Source: Brevundimonas vitisensis
Lineage (GTDB): Bacteria; Pseudomonadota; Alphaproteobacteria; Caulobacterales; Caulobacteraceae
Assembly (NCBI RefSeq): GCF_016656965.1
Contig: NZ_CP067977.1
Coordinates: 2,132,501-2,196,500, forward strand
Reading direction: 5' to 3'
DNA: 64,000 nt
The notes below the pieces were generated by a model. It ran no database searches and had not been told where the DNA came from. It saw nothing but the letters and a program-made list of their open reading frames with translations. This document shows, piece after piece, positions 1-10,220 of the stretch (its first letter is position 1; each line of letters opens with the position of its first letter). The position numbers and the translations under genes were made by a program.

Positions 1-36
1 CGCCGCGGCTTCGTGCGGTTCAGCAAGTCGTTCTGA
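1..36 (+). CDS. C-terminal end of a gene that starts before the window
   Basis: Twelve in-frame codons end in TGA at 34-36, and a strong plus-strand terminator follows 30 bases later, so this is probably the last piece of a real gene. The visible tail ends in Ser-Phe after alternating polar and hydrophobic residues. That would fit the terminal strand of an outer-membrane protein, but eleven residues are too few to name a family. Confidence 0.45.
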   Translation, partial: RRGFVRFSKSF

Positions 37-66
37 TTTCGATCGGATCGATCTGACAGTGAAGGA

Positions 67-100
67 GGGCGGCGGCGCGATCCGCCGCCCTTTTTCTTTT
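67..100 (+). terminator. Intrinsic terminator
   Basis: A perfect 9-bp GC stem (67-75 with 82-90) and a 6-nt loop are followed directly by a T-rich run (91-100). It closes the gene that enters from the left and separates it from the sulfotransferase-like gene at 156. Confidence 0.9.
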
Positions 101-155
101 GACCTGAGCGCTGGTCTCAACGAGACGAGCAGCCAAACCAGACACTGAGGCACGC

Positions 156-947
156 ATGGCGATCATTCGCGGAATAAAGGACACCTTGAACGCGCAGGTC
201 GCTCGCTTCGAACAGGTGCCGCTGTCACAGCCGGTGATGCTGAACAGCATTCCCAAGGGCGGTACCCACCTGATCCGCAACATCGTGCGGATGTTCGTGC
301 CGGTGGAGCAGCATCACGACCGCGACTTCGTCCAGATCCCCAACATGCACCAGCATCTGGACGCGTTCGACCCGAATGCCCCCAAGCTCTCCAGCGCCCA
401 TCTCCTGTTCAGCGATCAGTCCGCAGCCAATATCCGGTATGCCCGCCACATCCTGCTGATCCGGGACCCGTATGACTGGGTGCTGGCCCGGGCGCGCTTC
501 TTCGTCTCGGACGCTTTCGAGCAGGAGAATATCAAACACCTGAAGACGGGGCTGTTTTCCGCCGACCAGATCATCAACATGATGATCTTCGGCATCCATC
601 AGAAATCGCCATCGCTGATCGACATCTACACCCACAATGCTGTCGCATGGCTGGGCACAGCGGTGACGGTGATCCGCTATGAAGACATCATCGCGGCGCT
701 CAGGGACCTGGAGACCTCTCAGGCCGAAGCCTTCTTCGCCGATCTTCTCGGAGCCGCCGGGATCGCCATGCCCGCCGACTGGCGCGAACGGGTGCGGATC
801 GGGTCAGACCCGCGTCTCAGCCGTACGGCGCGCGAGAACCTCAAGCTGCCCGATGGCCTGACCTTTCCGAAAAGCCTGTCCGACACCCAGAAAGCCCTGG
901 TCGACTTTCAGGCCCCAGGCCTGCGACGCGCGCTCGGCTATACCTGA
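156..947 (+). CDS. Sulfotransferase-like protein
   Basis: A 263-residue protein with the two hallmarks of the PAPS-dependent sulfotransferase fold. Near the N-terminus is a phosphosulfate-binding loop, PKGGTH (33-38), a variant of the usual PKSGT. In the middle is RDPYDW (103-108), matching the RDPRD-type 3'-phosphate-binding motif. Such enzymes move sulfate from PAPS to carbohydrate, lipid or other acceptors; the acceptor here is unknown. There is no signal peptide, so it is probably cytoplasmic. The ATG at 156 has a modest GAGG upstream. It stands alone, and its 3' end overlaps the convergent HAD gene by 10 nt. The family is likely, the substrate open. Confidence 0.65.
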   Translation: MAIIRGIKDTLNAQVARFEQVPLSQPVMLNSIPKGGTHLIRNIVRMFVPVEQHHDRDFVQIPNMHQHLDAFDPNAPKLSSAHLLFSDQSAANIRYARHILLIRDPYDWVLARARFFVSDAFEQENIKHLKTGLFSADQIINMMIFGIHQKSPSLIDIYTHNAVAWLGTAVTVIRYEDIIAALRDLETSQAEAFFADLLGAAGIAMPADWRERVRIGSDPRLSRTARENLKLPDGLTFPKSLSDTQKALVDFQAPGLRRALGYT

Positions 948-1642
948 TCGGCCCGGGCCGCGATCCAGGCGGGAAGGTCGGCGATGGTGTCGAGTGCGCC
1001 GTAGCGGGGGTGGCCTTCGGGGGCGTCGGCCAGTTCGTGGGCCCAGGTGACGACATAGGGGATGTGCACGGCAAAGGCCCCCGCTTCGATGGCAGGCAGG
1101 ACGTCCGACTTCATCGAATTGCCGGCCATCAGGGCCTCGGCCGGGCCGGTGCCGTGGCGGTCGAACACCCGGCGATAGGTGCCGGTGTCCTTTTCCGACA
1201 CGATCTCGACCGCTGCGAACAGCTCGCCCAGGCCCGAGGCGGCCAGCTTGCGCTCCTGGTCCAGCAGGTCCCCCTTGGTGATCAGCACCAGCCGATAGCG
1301 CTCGGCCAGGGCGGCCAGGGTCTCGTCCACCCCCGGCAGGGTCTCGACCGGGTGGGCCAGCATTTCGCGCCCCGCCGCCAGGATTTCGCGCACGACCTCG
1401 GGCGGAGCACCGCCCTCGCACAGCTCCATCGCCGTCTCGATCATCGACAGGGTGAAGCCCTTCACCCCATAGCCATAGAGCCGCAGGTTCCGCCGCTCGA
1501 CCTCGGCCAGCCGCGTCTCGATGGTCTCGCGGTCGCCATGGTCATCCAAGAGATCGACGAACCGCGCATGGGTCAGGCGGAAGATCGTCTCATTGTGCCA
1601 AAGGGTGTCATCGGCATCGAGGCCGACGGTGGTGATGGTCAT
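938..1642 (-). CDS. HAD-superfamily hydrolase (phosphatase-like)
   Basis: Residues 9-13 carry the HAD motif DADDT, with nucleophile Asp9 and acid/base Asp11. A Thr-Lys pair in an ITKGD stretch serves as motifs II/III. GNSMKSD near the C-terminus is the acidic Mg-binding motif IV. At 234 residues it matches YjjG- or phosphoglycolate phosphatase-like members with a helical cap. I start at the ATG at 1642 because the fold begins immediately; the 18 codons upstream lie outside the domain. Its substrate is probably a small phosphate ester. It is divergent from the SDR at 1794 and convergent with the sulfotransferase-like gene. Confidence 0.8.
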   Translation of the reverse strand: MTITTVGLDADDTLWHNETIFRLTHARFVDLLDDHGDRETIETRLAEVERRNLRLYGYGVKGFTLSMIETAMELCEGGAPPEVVREILAAGREMLAHPVETLPGVDETLAALAERYRLVLITKGDLLDQERKLAASGLGELFAAVEIVSEKDTGTYRRVFDRHGTGPAEALMAGNSMKSDVLPAIEAGAFAVHIPYVVTWAHELADAPEGHPRYGALDTIADLPAWIAARADQV

Positions 1643-1793
1643 GGTCTGGGCTCCAGGCGAGGCCCCCGCTCTGGCCCGAGGCGGTCGCAGGTGCAAGGGC
1701 GGGGTGTCAACGCGACGCGTTGCGGTGCGCGGCGACCAGGGGCCTAGATAACCGCCAAGGCATCATCTCGCGCCGGAGCGACAAGGGATCAGC

Positions 1794-2483
1794 ATGACGG
1801 ACGAAGCAGCGGTCGTGATCGGTGCGACGGGGGGTGTGGGGGCGGCCGTGGTCGAACAGCTGCGCGCCTCTGGCCGCTATGGCGTGGTCCATGCCCTGTC
1901 GCGCTCCGGAACCGGGCTGGACCTGGAGGATGAAGCGACCATTGCTGCGGCGGCAACGACCATAGGGCAGGGCCCCGCTCCCACCCTGGTCTTCGTGGCC
2001 ACGGGCGTTCTTCACAACGGCCCATCGCCCGAGCGGACCTATCGGTCCCTTTCGGCCGCGCATCTGCTGCGGGACTATCGCGTCAACGCCATAGGCCCGG
2101 CTCTGGTCGCCAAGCATTTCCTGCCGCTGCTGCCACGGGACCGGCGGGCGGTCTTTGTGGCCTTGTCGGCGCGGGTGGGGTCGATCGGCGACAACCGTCT
2201 GGGCGGCTGGCATGCCTATAGGGCGTCCAAGGCGGCGCTGAACATGATCCTGACGAATCTGTCGATCGAGATGGCGCGCAGTCACCCTCAGGCGGTGATT
2301 GCGGGGCTGCATCCGGGCACGGTCGATACCGCCCTTAGTCGGCCGTTCCAGAAAGGGGTCTCGCCGGAGCGGCTGTTCACGCCAGACCGATCCGCACACG
2401 CGTTGCTGACGGTGCTGGATGGCCTGACGCCGGCCGACAGCGGTGGGGTGTTTGCCTGGGACGGGGTGCGCATCCCGGCCTGA
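1794..2483 (+). CDS. Short-chain dehydrogenase, C-factor (CsgA)-like
   Basis: A 229-residue classical SDR. The N-terminus has the cofactor-binding glycine motif GATGGVG (about 10-16). The active site has Ser125, Tyr142 and Lys146 (Y-R-A-S-K). The short length and the LSARVGSI stretch resemble the CsgA/YciK-like NAD(P) reductases often found alone in alphaproteobacteria. The substrate is unknown. A weak purine-rich RBS precedes the ATG. The 151-nt space shared with the divergent HAD gene contains CCTAGATAACC, which resembles a Caulobacter -10 element, but no clear -35 goes with it. Confidence 0.8.
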   Translation: MTDEAAVVIGATGGVGAAVVEQLRASGRYGVVHALSRSGTGLDLEDEATIAAAATTIGQGPAPTLVFVATGVLHNGPSPERTYRSLSAAHLLRDYRVNAIGPALVAKHFLPLLPRDRRAVFVALSARVGSIGDNRLGGWHAYRASKAALNMILTNLSIEMARSHPQAVIAGLHPGTVDTALSRPFQKGVSPERLFTPDRSAHALLTVLDGLTPADSGGVFAWDGVRIPA

Positions 2484-2595
2484 AGCCCTTCTCGCTGCCT
2501 GTTCACCGTCTCGATTCACCGCCTTCCTTGGCGATTTGTCAGTAAAGCCGGCGCAGGCTGACGGCCGGTTTCCTTGCGCGCTGCAGGAGGTGGTC

Positions 2596-3387
2596 ATGGC
2601 CTACCCAGGCGGCCCTGCGCCGCACTTGCCGGACTCCGGGCTCCAGCCCGCATCGACGACAGGCGACGGCCCGCCCTATGCTGCAGCCTATGAAAGCCTG
2701 ACCTTTCCCTATCTGACGCGCGGTCGGCGTGAACTCAGCGTGACCCTGGCGGCGCAGCCGGTGTTCGACCTGATCGCCCAGCGCGCGGTCAGCCGCCGGG
2801 TCCGCCGGATCATTCGCCACAAGGGGGGTGAACGCGCCCTGCTGGGCCGCCGCACGCTGGAGCCCGTCGACCTGCGCCGCATCGACCTTCTGACCCTGGG
2901 CCATGGCCTGGACCTGTTGCGGCTGAACAGCGAGGACAGCGGCGTCCTGCCCGCCTTCTGGCGGACGGCGGCGACCAGCCACGGCCGGTTTGCCCTGCTG
3001 TATGCGGGGCTCCAGCACCAGAGCGCCCCGGCCATGCTGCTGCTGGAAATCATGGGCGGGCCAGAGGTCGCGGGCGTCGAGGCCCTGGCCGAGGCGATCG
3101 GCCATCTGCAGACCGAGCGTCTCAACGTCATCCTGCATGTCGCGCCCGATGCCGATCTGATCGCGGGCATGGACGGAACCGGGGCGCACTGCCTGGCGAT
3201 CGACTTCGCCGGGGTGGACCAGACTGGCGCGAGGGGCTGGGAAGAGGCGACCCGCCTGATCGCGGCGGCCCGCCAGGCGGCGACCCAGGTCCTGATCCTG
3301 AATCTGCGTCCCGAAAGCGGCCCTGCCGCCGCTGCCGCCGGGGCCACACATGCCGTCTTTGCGCCGATGGAATCGCTGACGGTCTGA
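2596..3387 (+). CDS. Hypothetical protein, possibly a degenerate EAL-like domain
   Basis: A 263-residue soluble protein that I do not recognise firmly. The ATG at 2596 is preceded by CAGGAGG (2584-2590), so the longer frame upstream is not used. The C-terminal half has a pattern that loosely follows the EAL (c-di-GMP phosphodiesterase) barrel: an LLLEIMG strand, a helix-strand repeat, then CLAIDFAG where EAL proteins have a DDFG motif. The catalytic EAL triad and metal ligands are not evident, so any such domain would be inactive. It sits between the SDR and the permease without overlap. Confidence 0.6.
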   Translation: MAYPGGPAPHLPDSGLQPASTTGDGPPYAAAYESLTFPYLTRGRRELSVTLAAQPVFDLIAQRAVSRRVRRIIRHKGGERALLGRRTLEPVDLRRIDLLTLGHGLDLLRLNSEDSGVLPAFWRTAATSHGRFALLYAGLQHQSAPAMLLLEIMGGPEVAGVEALAEAIGHLQTERLNVILHVAPDADLIAGMDGTGAHCLAIDFAGVDQTGARGWEEATRLIAAARQAATQVLILNLRPESGPAAAAAGATHAVFAPMESLTV

Positions 3388-3469
3388 CTCTGCGGTTGAC
3401 GCCCCGGCCTGCGTTGGGCCTTTGATCGCCGCCATGGCCCGATCCCGGGCCGTTCAGTCGGGCGCAGGC

Positions 3470-4810
3470 ATGAGCGACAATCCCCTGGTGGCCAACACCC
3501 TGTCGGTCAACGAATTGTCGGATCGGCACAAGCTGGGCTGGGGTCTGGCGGCCTTGGTCGTGGCCGGGAACATGATCGGCTCGGGGCTATATCTGCTGCC
3601 GGTCAGCCTGGCCCCCATCGGCGCGTCCTCGGTGATCGGCTGGATCGTGGCGGCGATCGGTGCGGCGACCCTGGCCCTGGTGTTCGGCGCGCTCGGTCGC
3701 CTGCGACCCGAGGCCGATGGCCTTGCCGGGTTCGCCGAGGCGGGTCTGGGCCGGTTCGCCGGCTTCCAGGTCTCGCTGGCCTTTTGGATCGCCTGTCTGG
3801 TCGGCAATGTGGCCGTGGCCGTGGCGGCGACCGGCTATCTCGGTTTCTTCTGGCCTGTGCTGAAGGATCCGGTGGCGGCGACCCTGTGCAATCTCGGTCT
3901 GATCTGGGCCGCCACCCTGGCCTATATCGTAGGGGCGCGTACCGCCTCCTGGCTGGCGGCCACGGCCCTGGTGGTCGGCCTGATCCCGATCGTCATCGCC
4001 GTGGTGGCCGGGGCTGTGGCCTTCGATCCTGACCTGTTCGCCGCCTCCTGGAATCCGGCGGGTGGGTCGCTGGTCCAGTCGGTGCCCGCCTCCCTGGCCG
4101 TGATCTTCTGGGCCTATCTGGGGCTGGAGAGTGCGGCGGCCCTGTCGCACCGGGTGCGGCACCCGGCCCGCGACGTCGGGCGTGCCTCCATGGTGGGAGT
4201 GGCCCTGGCCACGGCCGTCTATATCGCCGCGACCGTCGCCGTGTTCGGCGTGGTGCCCCTGGCCCAGCTTTCCAACTCGACCAGTCCCTATGCCGATCTG
4301 GCCGGACAGGTGTTCGGTGCCTCCATCGCCGGTTTCGTTGCCCTGTGCGCCATCGCCAAGACCTTTGGCACCATCGGGGGCTGGACCATGATGGGCGGCG
4401 AGACGGCGCGCGCCGCCGCCCGCAAGGGCTATATGCCCGCCGGCTTTGGCCAGGGGGACCGCACCCCTATCGCCAATCCCCTGCTGGGGGCCGCCCTGAT
4501 GAGCGTGGTGGTGGTCCTGTCGGGCCAGCCGACCCTGGGCGGCCAGTTCGGCATGCTGGTGGGGGTGACCTCGGTGCTGGCCCTGCTCATCTATGCCGTC
4601 TGTTCCATCGCCCTGTGGCGCCTGGCCCGGCGGTCGCAGGCCCGGATCATCGCCGTCGCCGGACTGGCCTTCGCCCTGGCCGCCGTCGCTTTTGCTGCGC
4701 CCGGCTACATCCTGCCGTCGGCGGGCTTCTTCGTGCTGACGACCACGATCTGGTTCTGGCGGGTGCGTCGGTCACTGCCGCCGGTTGACCGGGGCGCTGC
4801 GGCCCCTTAG
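3470..4810 (+). CDS. APC-superfamily amino-acid permease/antiporter
   Basis: About 446 residues of almost continuous hydrophobic segments fit the 12 membrane helices of the amino acid-polyamine-organocation superfamily. The first helix carries GNMIGSGLYLLP, the broken-helix substrate-binding motif shared with AdiC, CadB and PotE. That points to exchange or uptake of a basic or neutral amino acid across the inner membrane. I choose the ATG at 3470 because the preceding 16 codons are Arg/Ala-rich and not family-like. It is followed after 59 nt by carA, with which it shares no evident function. Substrate not assignable. Confidence 0.8.
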   Translation: MSDNPLVANTLSVNELSDRHKLGWGLAALVVAGNMIGSGLYLLPVSLAPIGASSVIGWIVAAIGAATLALVFGALGRLRPEADGLAGFAEAGLGRFAGFQVSLAFWIACLVGNVAVAVAATGYLGFFWPVLKDPVAATLCNLGLIWAATLAYIVGARTASWLAATALVVGLIPIVIAVVAGAVAFDPDLFAASWNPAGGSLVQSVPASLAVIFWAYLGLESAAALSHRVRHPARDVGRASMVGVALATAVYIAATVAVFGVVPLAQLSNSTSPYADLAGQVFGASIAGFVALCAIAKTFGTIGGWTMMGGETARAAARKGYMPAGFGQGDRTPIANPLLGAALMSVVVVLSGQPTLGGQFGMLVGVTSVLALLIYAVCSIALWRLARRSQARIIAVAGLAFALAAVAFAAPGYILPSAGFFVLTTTIWFWRVRRSLPPVDRGAAAP

Positions 4811-4869
4811 CAACGCCGCGCCCCATTCCCGGTGTCTGCTGATCGGGATTCGGTGCTAAGGAGCCTGTC

Positions 4870-6045
4870 ATGACCGCTCAGCATCCCCATGCCCCCCTGA
4901 TCGAAGGCTGCACCGGCGTGCTGGCCCTGGCCGACGGCACCATCCTGCAAGGCATCGGCGTCGGGGCGACCGGCACGGCCCTGGGCGAGGTGGTCTTCAA
5001 CACGGCCATGACGGGTTATCAGGAAATCCTGACCGACCCGTCCTACATGAGCCAGATCCTGGCCTTCACCTTTCCCCACGTCGGCAACACCGGCACCAAT
5101 ATCGACGACATCGAGCAGATGGGCGGGGGGTCTGATACCTCCGCGCGCGGTGCGATCTTTCGCGACCTGCCGACCGATCCGGCCAATTGGCGCAGCGACG
5201 CCACCCTGGATGCCTGGATGAAGCGCCGCGGTGTCGTGGGCCTGTCCGGCATCGACACGCGCGCCCTGACCCGCATCATCCGCGAGCGTGGTGCCCCCCA
5301 TGCCGTGATCGCCCATGACCCCGAGGGCCGGTTCGACCTGGAGGCCCTGGTGGCTCAGGCCAAGGCCTGGACGGGCCTGGTCGGGCTGGACCTGGCCAAG
5401 GCGGCCTCCACCCTGCAGTCGTTCCAGTGGGACGAGGGGCTGTGGGACTGGCCCGCCGGCCATCCGCGCGTCGACGGGGCAGGCAAGTCGGTCGTGGTCA
5501 TCGACTATGGAGTGAAGCGCAACATCCTGCGGGCCCTGGCCTCCAGCGGCGTCGCCATCACCGTGGTGCCGGCCACGACCTCGGCCGAGGACATCCTGGC
5601 CCGCAACCCGGACGGGGTGGTCCTGTCCAACGGACCGGGCGATCCGGCGGCGACCGGCGAATATGCGGTGCCCGAAATCAAGAAGCTGGTGGAGTCGGGC
5701 AAGCCGATCTTCGGCATCTGCCTGGGGCATCAGATGCTGGCCCTGGCCCTGGGTGCCCGGACCGTCAAGATGGAGCAGGGGCACCACGGGGCCAACCATC
5801 CGGTCAAGGACCTGACGACGGGCAAGGTCGAGATCGTGTCCATGAACCACGGCTTCACCGTCGATCGCGACAGCCTGCCCGATGCCGTGATGGAAACCCA
5901 CGTCAGCCTGTTCGACGGCACCAACTGCGGCATCGCGCTCAAGGACCGGCCGGTCTTCAGCGTCCAGTACCACCCCGAGGCCTCGCCGGGCCCCACCGAC
6001 AGCCTGTATCTGTTCCAGCGCTTCCGCGACGCAATGGGCGTGTAA
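4870..6045 (+). CDS. carA: Carbamoyl-phosphate synthase small (glutaminase) subunit
   Basis: A 391-residue protein with the full CarA layout. The N-terminal small-subunit domain includes the ADGTILQG and [14 protein letters not shown] blocks. The C-terminal class-I glutamine amidotransferase has nucleophile Cys284 in GICLGHQ and the His368-x-Glu370 pair in HPEASPGP. It hydrolyses glutamine and channels ammonia to CarB for arginine and pyrimidine synthesis. AAGGAG lies just upstream of the ATG. carB is not adjacent; a patatin gene follows after 48 nt, so the large subunit must be elsewhere. Confidence 0.97.
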   Translation: MTAQHPHAPLIEGCTGVLALADGTILQGIGVGATGTALGEVVFNTAMTGYQEILTDPSYMSQILAFTFPHVGNTGTNIDDIEQMGGGSDTSARGAIFRDLPTDPANWRSDATLDAWMKRRGVVGLSGIDTRALTRIIRERGAPHAVIAHDPEGRFDLEALVAQAKAWTGLVGLDLAKAASTLQSFQWDEGLWDWPAGHPRVDGAGKSVVVIDYGVKRNILRALASSGVAITVVPATTSAEDILARNPDGVVLSNGPGDPAATGEYAVPEIKKLVESGKPIFGICLGHQMLALALGARTVKMEQGHHGANHPVKDLTTGKVEIVSMNHGFTVDRDSLPDAVMETHVSLFDGTNCGIALKDRPVFSVQYHPEASPGPTDSLYLFQRFRDAMGV

Positions 6046-6093
6046 TCGTCTCGGGTGCCACGGCACCCTCTGACCCGCTGCAAGGAGATGGCC

Positions 6094-7236
6094 GTGCGTA
6101 TTCACTCACGCGTGCTGGCGGGCCTGACCCTGTCTTTTCTCTTGTCCGCCTGTGTCAGCGGCACCCGATCGGACTTTGCGGTCGAGGATCGCGGCGGGGC
6201 CGTGCCCATGGGTGTGACCGGGACGGACGATCGGCCCCTGCGTTTCTATCTGGACGATGAAAGTCGGGTCGCCTTCTTCGAGAAAGAGGTGCGGGAGGGC
6301 CTGCCGGTCGGACCGGACGGCCATCTGGATTTCGTCGCCCTTTCAGGCGGCGGATCGAACGGAGCCTTTACCGCAGGCCTGATGGTCGGCTGGACCGCAT
6401 CGGGCACCCGCCCGGACATGGAGATCGTGACCGGGGTCTCGACCGGGGCTCTGGCGGCACCCTTCGTCTTTCTGGGTCCCGACTGGGATGATGAGCTGAC
6501 CGAGGCCTATACCGGCGGGGCGGCCAGCCGCCTGCTGCAACGCCAGGGTCTGGGTACCTTCTTCGGGTCCGGAATCTATCGCGGTGAGCCGCTGCGGGCC
6601 CTGGTCGAACGCTATGTCACCGAGGAGATGCTGGTGGCGGTCGCGGCAGAGGCCAGGAAGGGGCGGGTGCTGCTGGTGGCGACCACCGATCTGGATTCCC
6701 AGCGAGGGGTCAGTTGGGACATGGGGGCCATCGCCATACGTGGCGGCCCGGACGCCCTGGCTCTATTCCGCAATGTTCTGGTCGCTTCGGCCAGTATTCC
6801 CGGCGCCTTTCCGCCGGTCCTGATCCCGTCGGAGAGCGGGGGGCTGCGGTTCGAGGAAATGCACGTCGACGGCGGGGTGGCGACCCCCTTCCTGGCTCTG
6901 CCCGATACCTTCTGGTCGTATCAGGATGATGCCGGCCGGCTGCGCGGGGCGCGGCTGCATGTGGTCGTCAACGGCCGGATCGCGCCCAGCTTCGACATCA
7001 CCCGGGACAGCCTGCAAGGGGTGTTGGGGCGCAGCGTGGACACCATGCTGCGTACCTCGCTGGTCTCGACCCTGGCAGGGAACCGCGCCTTCGCTGACCG
7101 TAACGGTCTGGTCTTCCGCTTCGCGGCCCTGCCGGACGACAGCACCGCCGATCCGCTGGACTTCGATGTCGAGGCGATGCGCGCGGTGTTCGAGGTGGGC
7201 CGGACCGGCGCGTTGGACGGCTCGATCTGGCGCTAA
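6094..7236 (+). CDS. Patatin-like phospholipase, predicted lipoprotein
   Basis: The N-terminus is a lipoprotein signal: charged start, hydrophobic core and lipobox L-S-A-C. The patatin catalytic set is complete: oxyanion-hole SGGGSNGAF (84-92), nucleophile Ser116 in G-V-S-T-G, and the dyad Asp259 in D-G-G. It should hydrolyse acyl esters of phospholipids at the cell envelope. I prefer the GTG at 6094, which sits 6 nt after AAGGAG; the ATG at 6088 abuts that RBS too closely. The gene ends convergently with rlmH, overlapping by 4 nt. No autotransporter domain is present. Confidence 0.85.
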   Translation: MRIHSRVLAGLTLSFLLSACVSGTRSDFAVEDRGGAVPMGVTGTDDRPLRFYLDDESRVAFFEKEVREGLPVGPDGHLDFVALSGGGSNGAFTAGLMVGWTASGTRPDMEIVTGVSTGALAAPFVFLGPDWDDELTEAYTGGAASRLLQRQGLGTFFGSGIYRGEPLRALVERYVTEEMLVAVAAEARKGRVLLVATTDLDSQRGVSWDMGAIAIRGGPDALALFRNVLVASASIPGAFPPVLIPSESGGLRFEEMHVDGGVATPFLALPDTFWSYQDDAGRLRGARLHVVVNGRIAPSFDITRDSLQGVLGRSVDTMLRTSLVSTLAGNRAFADRNGLVFRFAALPDDSTADPLDFDVEAMRAVFEVGRTGALDGSIWR

Positions 7237-7697
7237 TCCCGGTGATAGGGCGATCCGGCCAGGATGGTCACCGCCCGGTACAGCTGTTCGGCCAGCATGG
7301 CGCGGGCCAGGGCGTGGGGCCAGGTCTGGGGGCCGAAGGCCAGGGTTGATCCGGCAGCTGACAGGACGCTGGGGTCCAGCCCGTCCGCTCCGCCGATGGC
7401 GAACACCAGCCGCCTTTCGCCGCGATCCCTAAGCGCGGCAAGATGATCGGCAAAGGCGCGCGACGAATAGGTCCGGCCGCGTTCGTCGCAGGCGATCAGA
7501 TGGGCCCCCTCCGCCGCCTTCAGGATCAGCTCGGCCTCGGGGGCCTTGCCGGTCTTGCGCGGTTCCAGATCGACCAGGTCCAGCGGACCCAGCCCCAGGG
7601 CCCGCCCGGCCAGGGTTGCGCGATTGGCATAGTCGGCGGCCAGGGTCGCTTCGGGTCCGCGTCCCGGTCGGCCAATAGCGGCGATGGCCAGCTTCAT
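7233..7697 (-). CDS. rlmH: 23S rRNA pseudouridine(1915) N3-methyltransferase RlmH
   Basis: A 154-residue SPOUT-class methyltransferase. The C-terminal trefoil-knot region is typical of RlmH: IGGADGLDPS, then FGPQTWPHALARAMLAEQLYRA and a final SPYHRD. It methylates the pseudouridine at 1915 of helix 69 in assembled 70S ribosomes, using SAM. It is the last gene of the minus-strand run obgE-nadD-rsfS-rlmH and follows rsfS by 24 nt, the conserved alphaproteobacterial order. Confidence 0.96.
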   Translation of the reverse strand: MKLAIAAIGRPGRGPEATLAADYANRATLAGRALGLGPLDLVDLEPRKTGKAPEAELILKAAEGAHLIACDERGRTYSSRAFADHLAALRDRGERRLVFAIGGADGLDPSVLSAAGSTLAFGPQTWPHALARAMLAEQLYRAVTILAGSPYHRD

Positions 7698-7721
7698 CGG
7701 GCCGGGTTCAGGCTCAGGGGA

Positions 7722-8180
7722 TCAGACGCGCGCGGTGCGGTGCGCGCTGTCGACCGACCAGATCTTTTCGATGTTGTAGAAGGTCCGAACCTCGGGCCGG
7801 AACAGGTGGACGATCACGTCCCCCGCGTCGATCAGAACCCAGTCGCAGTGCGGCAGGCCCTCGACCTTGGCCTTGCCCAGGCCATGGTCCTTCAGCGTGC
7901 GCAGCAGGTGATCGGCCAGGGCGCCGACATGGCGGTGCGACCGGCCGGACGCCACGATCATGGCATCGGCCATGGGCGACTTTCCGCGCAGGTCGATCAG
8001 GACGATGTCCTGGGCCTTGTCGTCGTCCAGCTTGGCCAGCAGGGCCTCTTCCAGCGCGGTGCCGCCGACGGGCAGGGCTTCGCGCGGGCCGTCGAAGCCG
8101 GGACCATCATGGCCGGCCTCTGCGAAATCGGGGGCTAGGTCCGACCCGTCTTCGTCGTGAATGGGCGCAATCGCATCCAT
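7722..8180 (-). CDS. rsfS: Ribosome silencing factor RsfS
   Basis: A 152-residue protein. The C-terminal ~105 residues are the RsfS/Iojap domain: a VLIDLRGKSPMADAMIVASG block, then CDWVLIDAGDVIVHLFRPEVRTFYNIEKIW. RsfS binds L14 on the 50S subunit and blocks subunit joining in starvation. About 40 extra N-terminal residues are acidic and low in complexity, as in other Caulobacterales. The frame has no other usable start upstream before a stop, so the ATG at 8180 is firm. It lies between nadD and rlmH. Confidence 0.95.
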   Translation of the reverse strand: MDAIAPIHDEDGSDLAPDFAEAGHDGPGFDGPREALPVGGTALEEALLAKLDDDKAQDIVLIDLRGKSPMADAMIVASGRSHRHVGALADHLLRTLKDHGLGKAKVEGLPHCDWVLIDAGDVIVHLFRPEVRTFYNIEKIWSVDSAHRTARV

Positions 8181-8296
8181 TTCATGGGCCGTGTTCGATA
8201 CGGCTTCATTCTGCGCATCGTGCGCGGGCGAGGGGGTCAGTGGAAGGCTCCGGGACGGTGACTAAAGCAGACACCTAGCACAGATGGCGGGAAACG

Positions 8297-8866
8297 TCAC
8301 GCACCTGCGCGGCCTGCCCGGATCGCCGTCGAAGACTTGGCGTTCAGCGGCGCGGTCAGATAGGTCCAGGCCGGGGCCGGCATGGAGGGCAGCATGCGCG
8401 CCCGCTCCTGTGGCACGCGAAACGAAGCAAAGCGGGCGGCGGCAGGCGAGGTGCGGCTTTCCAGCAGCGAGCCGGGCCGTGCGATGACCGCCACAGGCAC
8501 GGCCCGCATGATGTCGGTCCATCCGCGCCAGCGATGGAAACCGGCCATATTGTCCGATCCCATCAGCCAGACGAACCGCACGCCGGGGTGCCGCGTCTGC
8601 AAGGCGCGCAGGGTATCGACCGTCCAGGTCGTGCCGACCCGCGTCTCGAAATCCGACACCACCATCTCGGGCCCCGTCGCCAGGGCGCGGGCCCCGGCCA
8701 TACGCTCGGCCAGGGGGGCGGTATGAGCGCTGTCCTTCAGCGGATTCTGCGGCGAGACCAGCCAGACCACCCGGTCCAGACCCAGCCGGTTCAGGGCCGT
8801 CTCGGCCAGGTGCAGATGGCCGTCATGCGCCGGATTGAACGACCCCCCGAACAGGCCGACCTTCAT
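8297..8866 (-). CDS. nadD: Nicotinate-nucleotide adenylyltransferase
   Basis: The protein opens with GLFGGSFNPAHDGH, where the HxGH motif (His14, His17) binds the triphosphate of ATP. Later come WLMGSDNMAGFHRW and the C-terminal SSTAIR motif. It converts nicotinate mononucleotide and ATP to deamido-NAD. From the ATG at 8866 it is 189 residues, normal for NadD. A TTG at 8953 would add 29 residues and cannot be excluded, since neither start has a strong RBS. The C-terminus is short: it ends soon after the SSTAIR motif. proB, often placed between obgE and nadD in relatives, is absent here. Confidence 0.93.
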   Translation of the reverse strand: MKVGLFGGSFNPAHDGHLHLAETALNRLGLDRVVWLVSPQNPLKDSAHTAPLAERMAGARALATGPEMVVSDFETRVGTTWTVDTLRALQTRHPGVRFVWLMGSDNMAGFHRWRGWTDIMRAVPVAVIARPGSLLESRTSPAAARFASFRVPQERARMLPSMPAPAWTYLTAPLNAKSSTAIRAGRAGA

Positions 8867-9023
8867 GCCTGCGGCCACGCCGAGGCCGTCGCGCAGGCCA
8901 CCCGCGCGCGGACCCTGGGCTTTCGGAGCGGGACCGGCGTGGAACAGCGGCAAGAGGGGCTCTGGACGAAACGGGAGTTATGCTCACTTGCGCCCTAACA
9001 CGCCGGATCGGCCCTGTCGCGCT

Positions 9024-10160
<1,137 letters not shown>

Positions 10161-10220
10161 TTAAGCCGATCGAAACGCGCGGCCCCTAGCTTGGCCGCAA
10201 ACATTCACGGAGAGATCAGA

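Noticed and set aside
1010-1747. Long plus-strand open frame across the HAD gene.
   Set aside because: It mirrors the HAD coding sequence; its Gly/Gln/His-rich product is typical of an antisense shadow in high-GC DNA.
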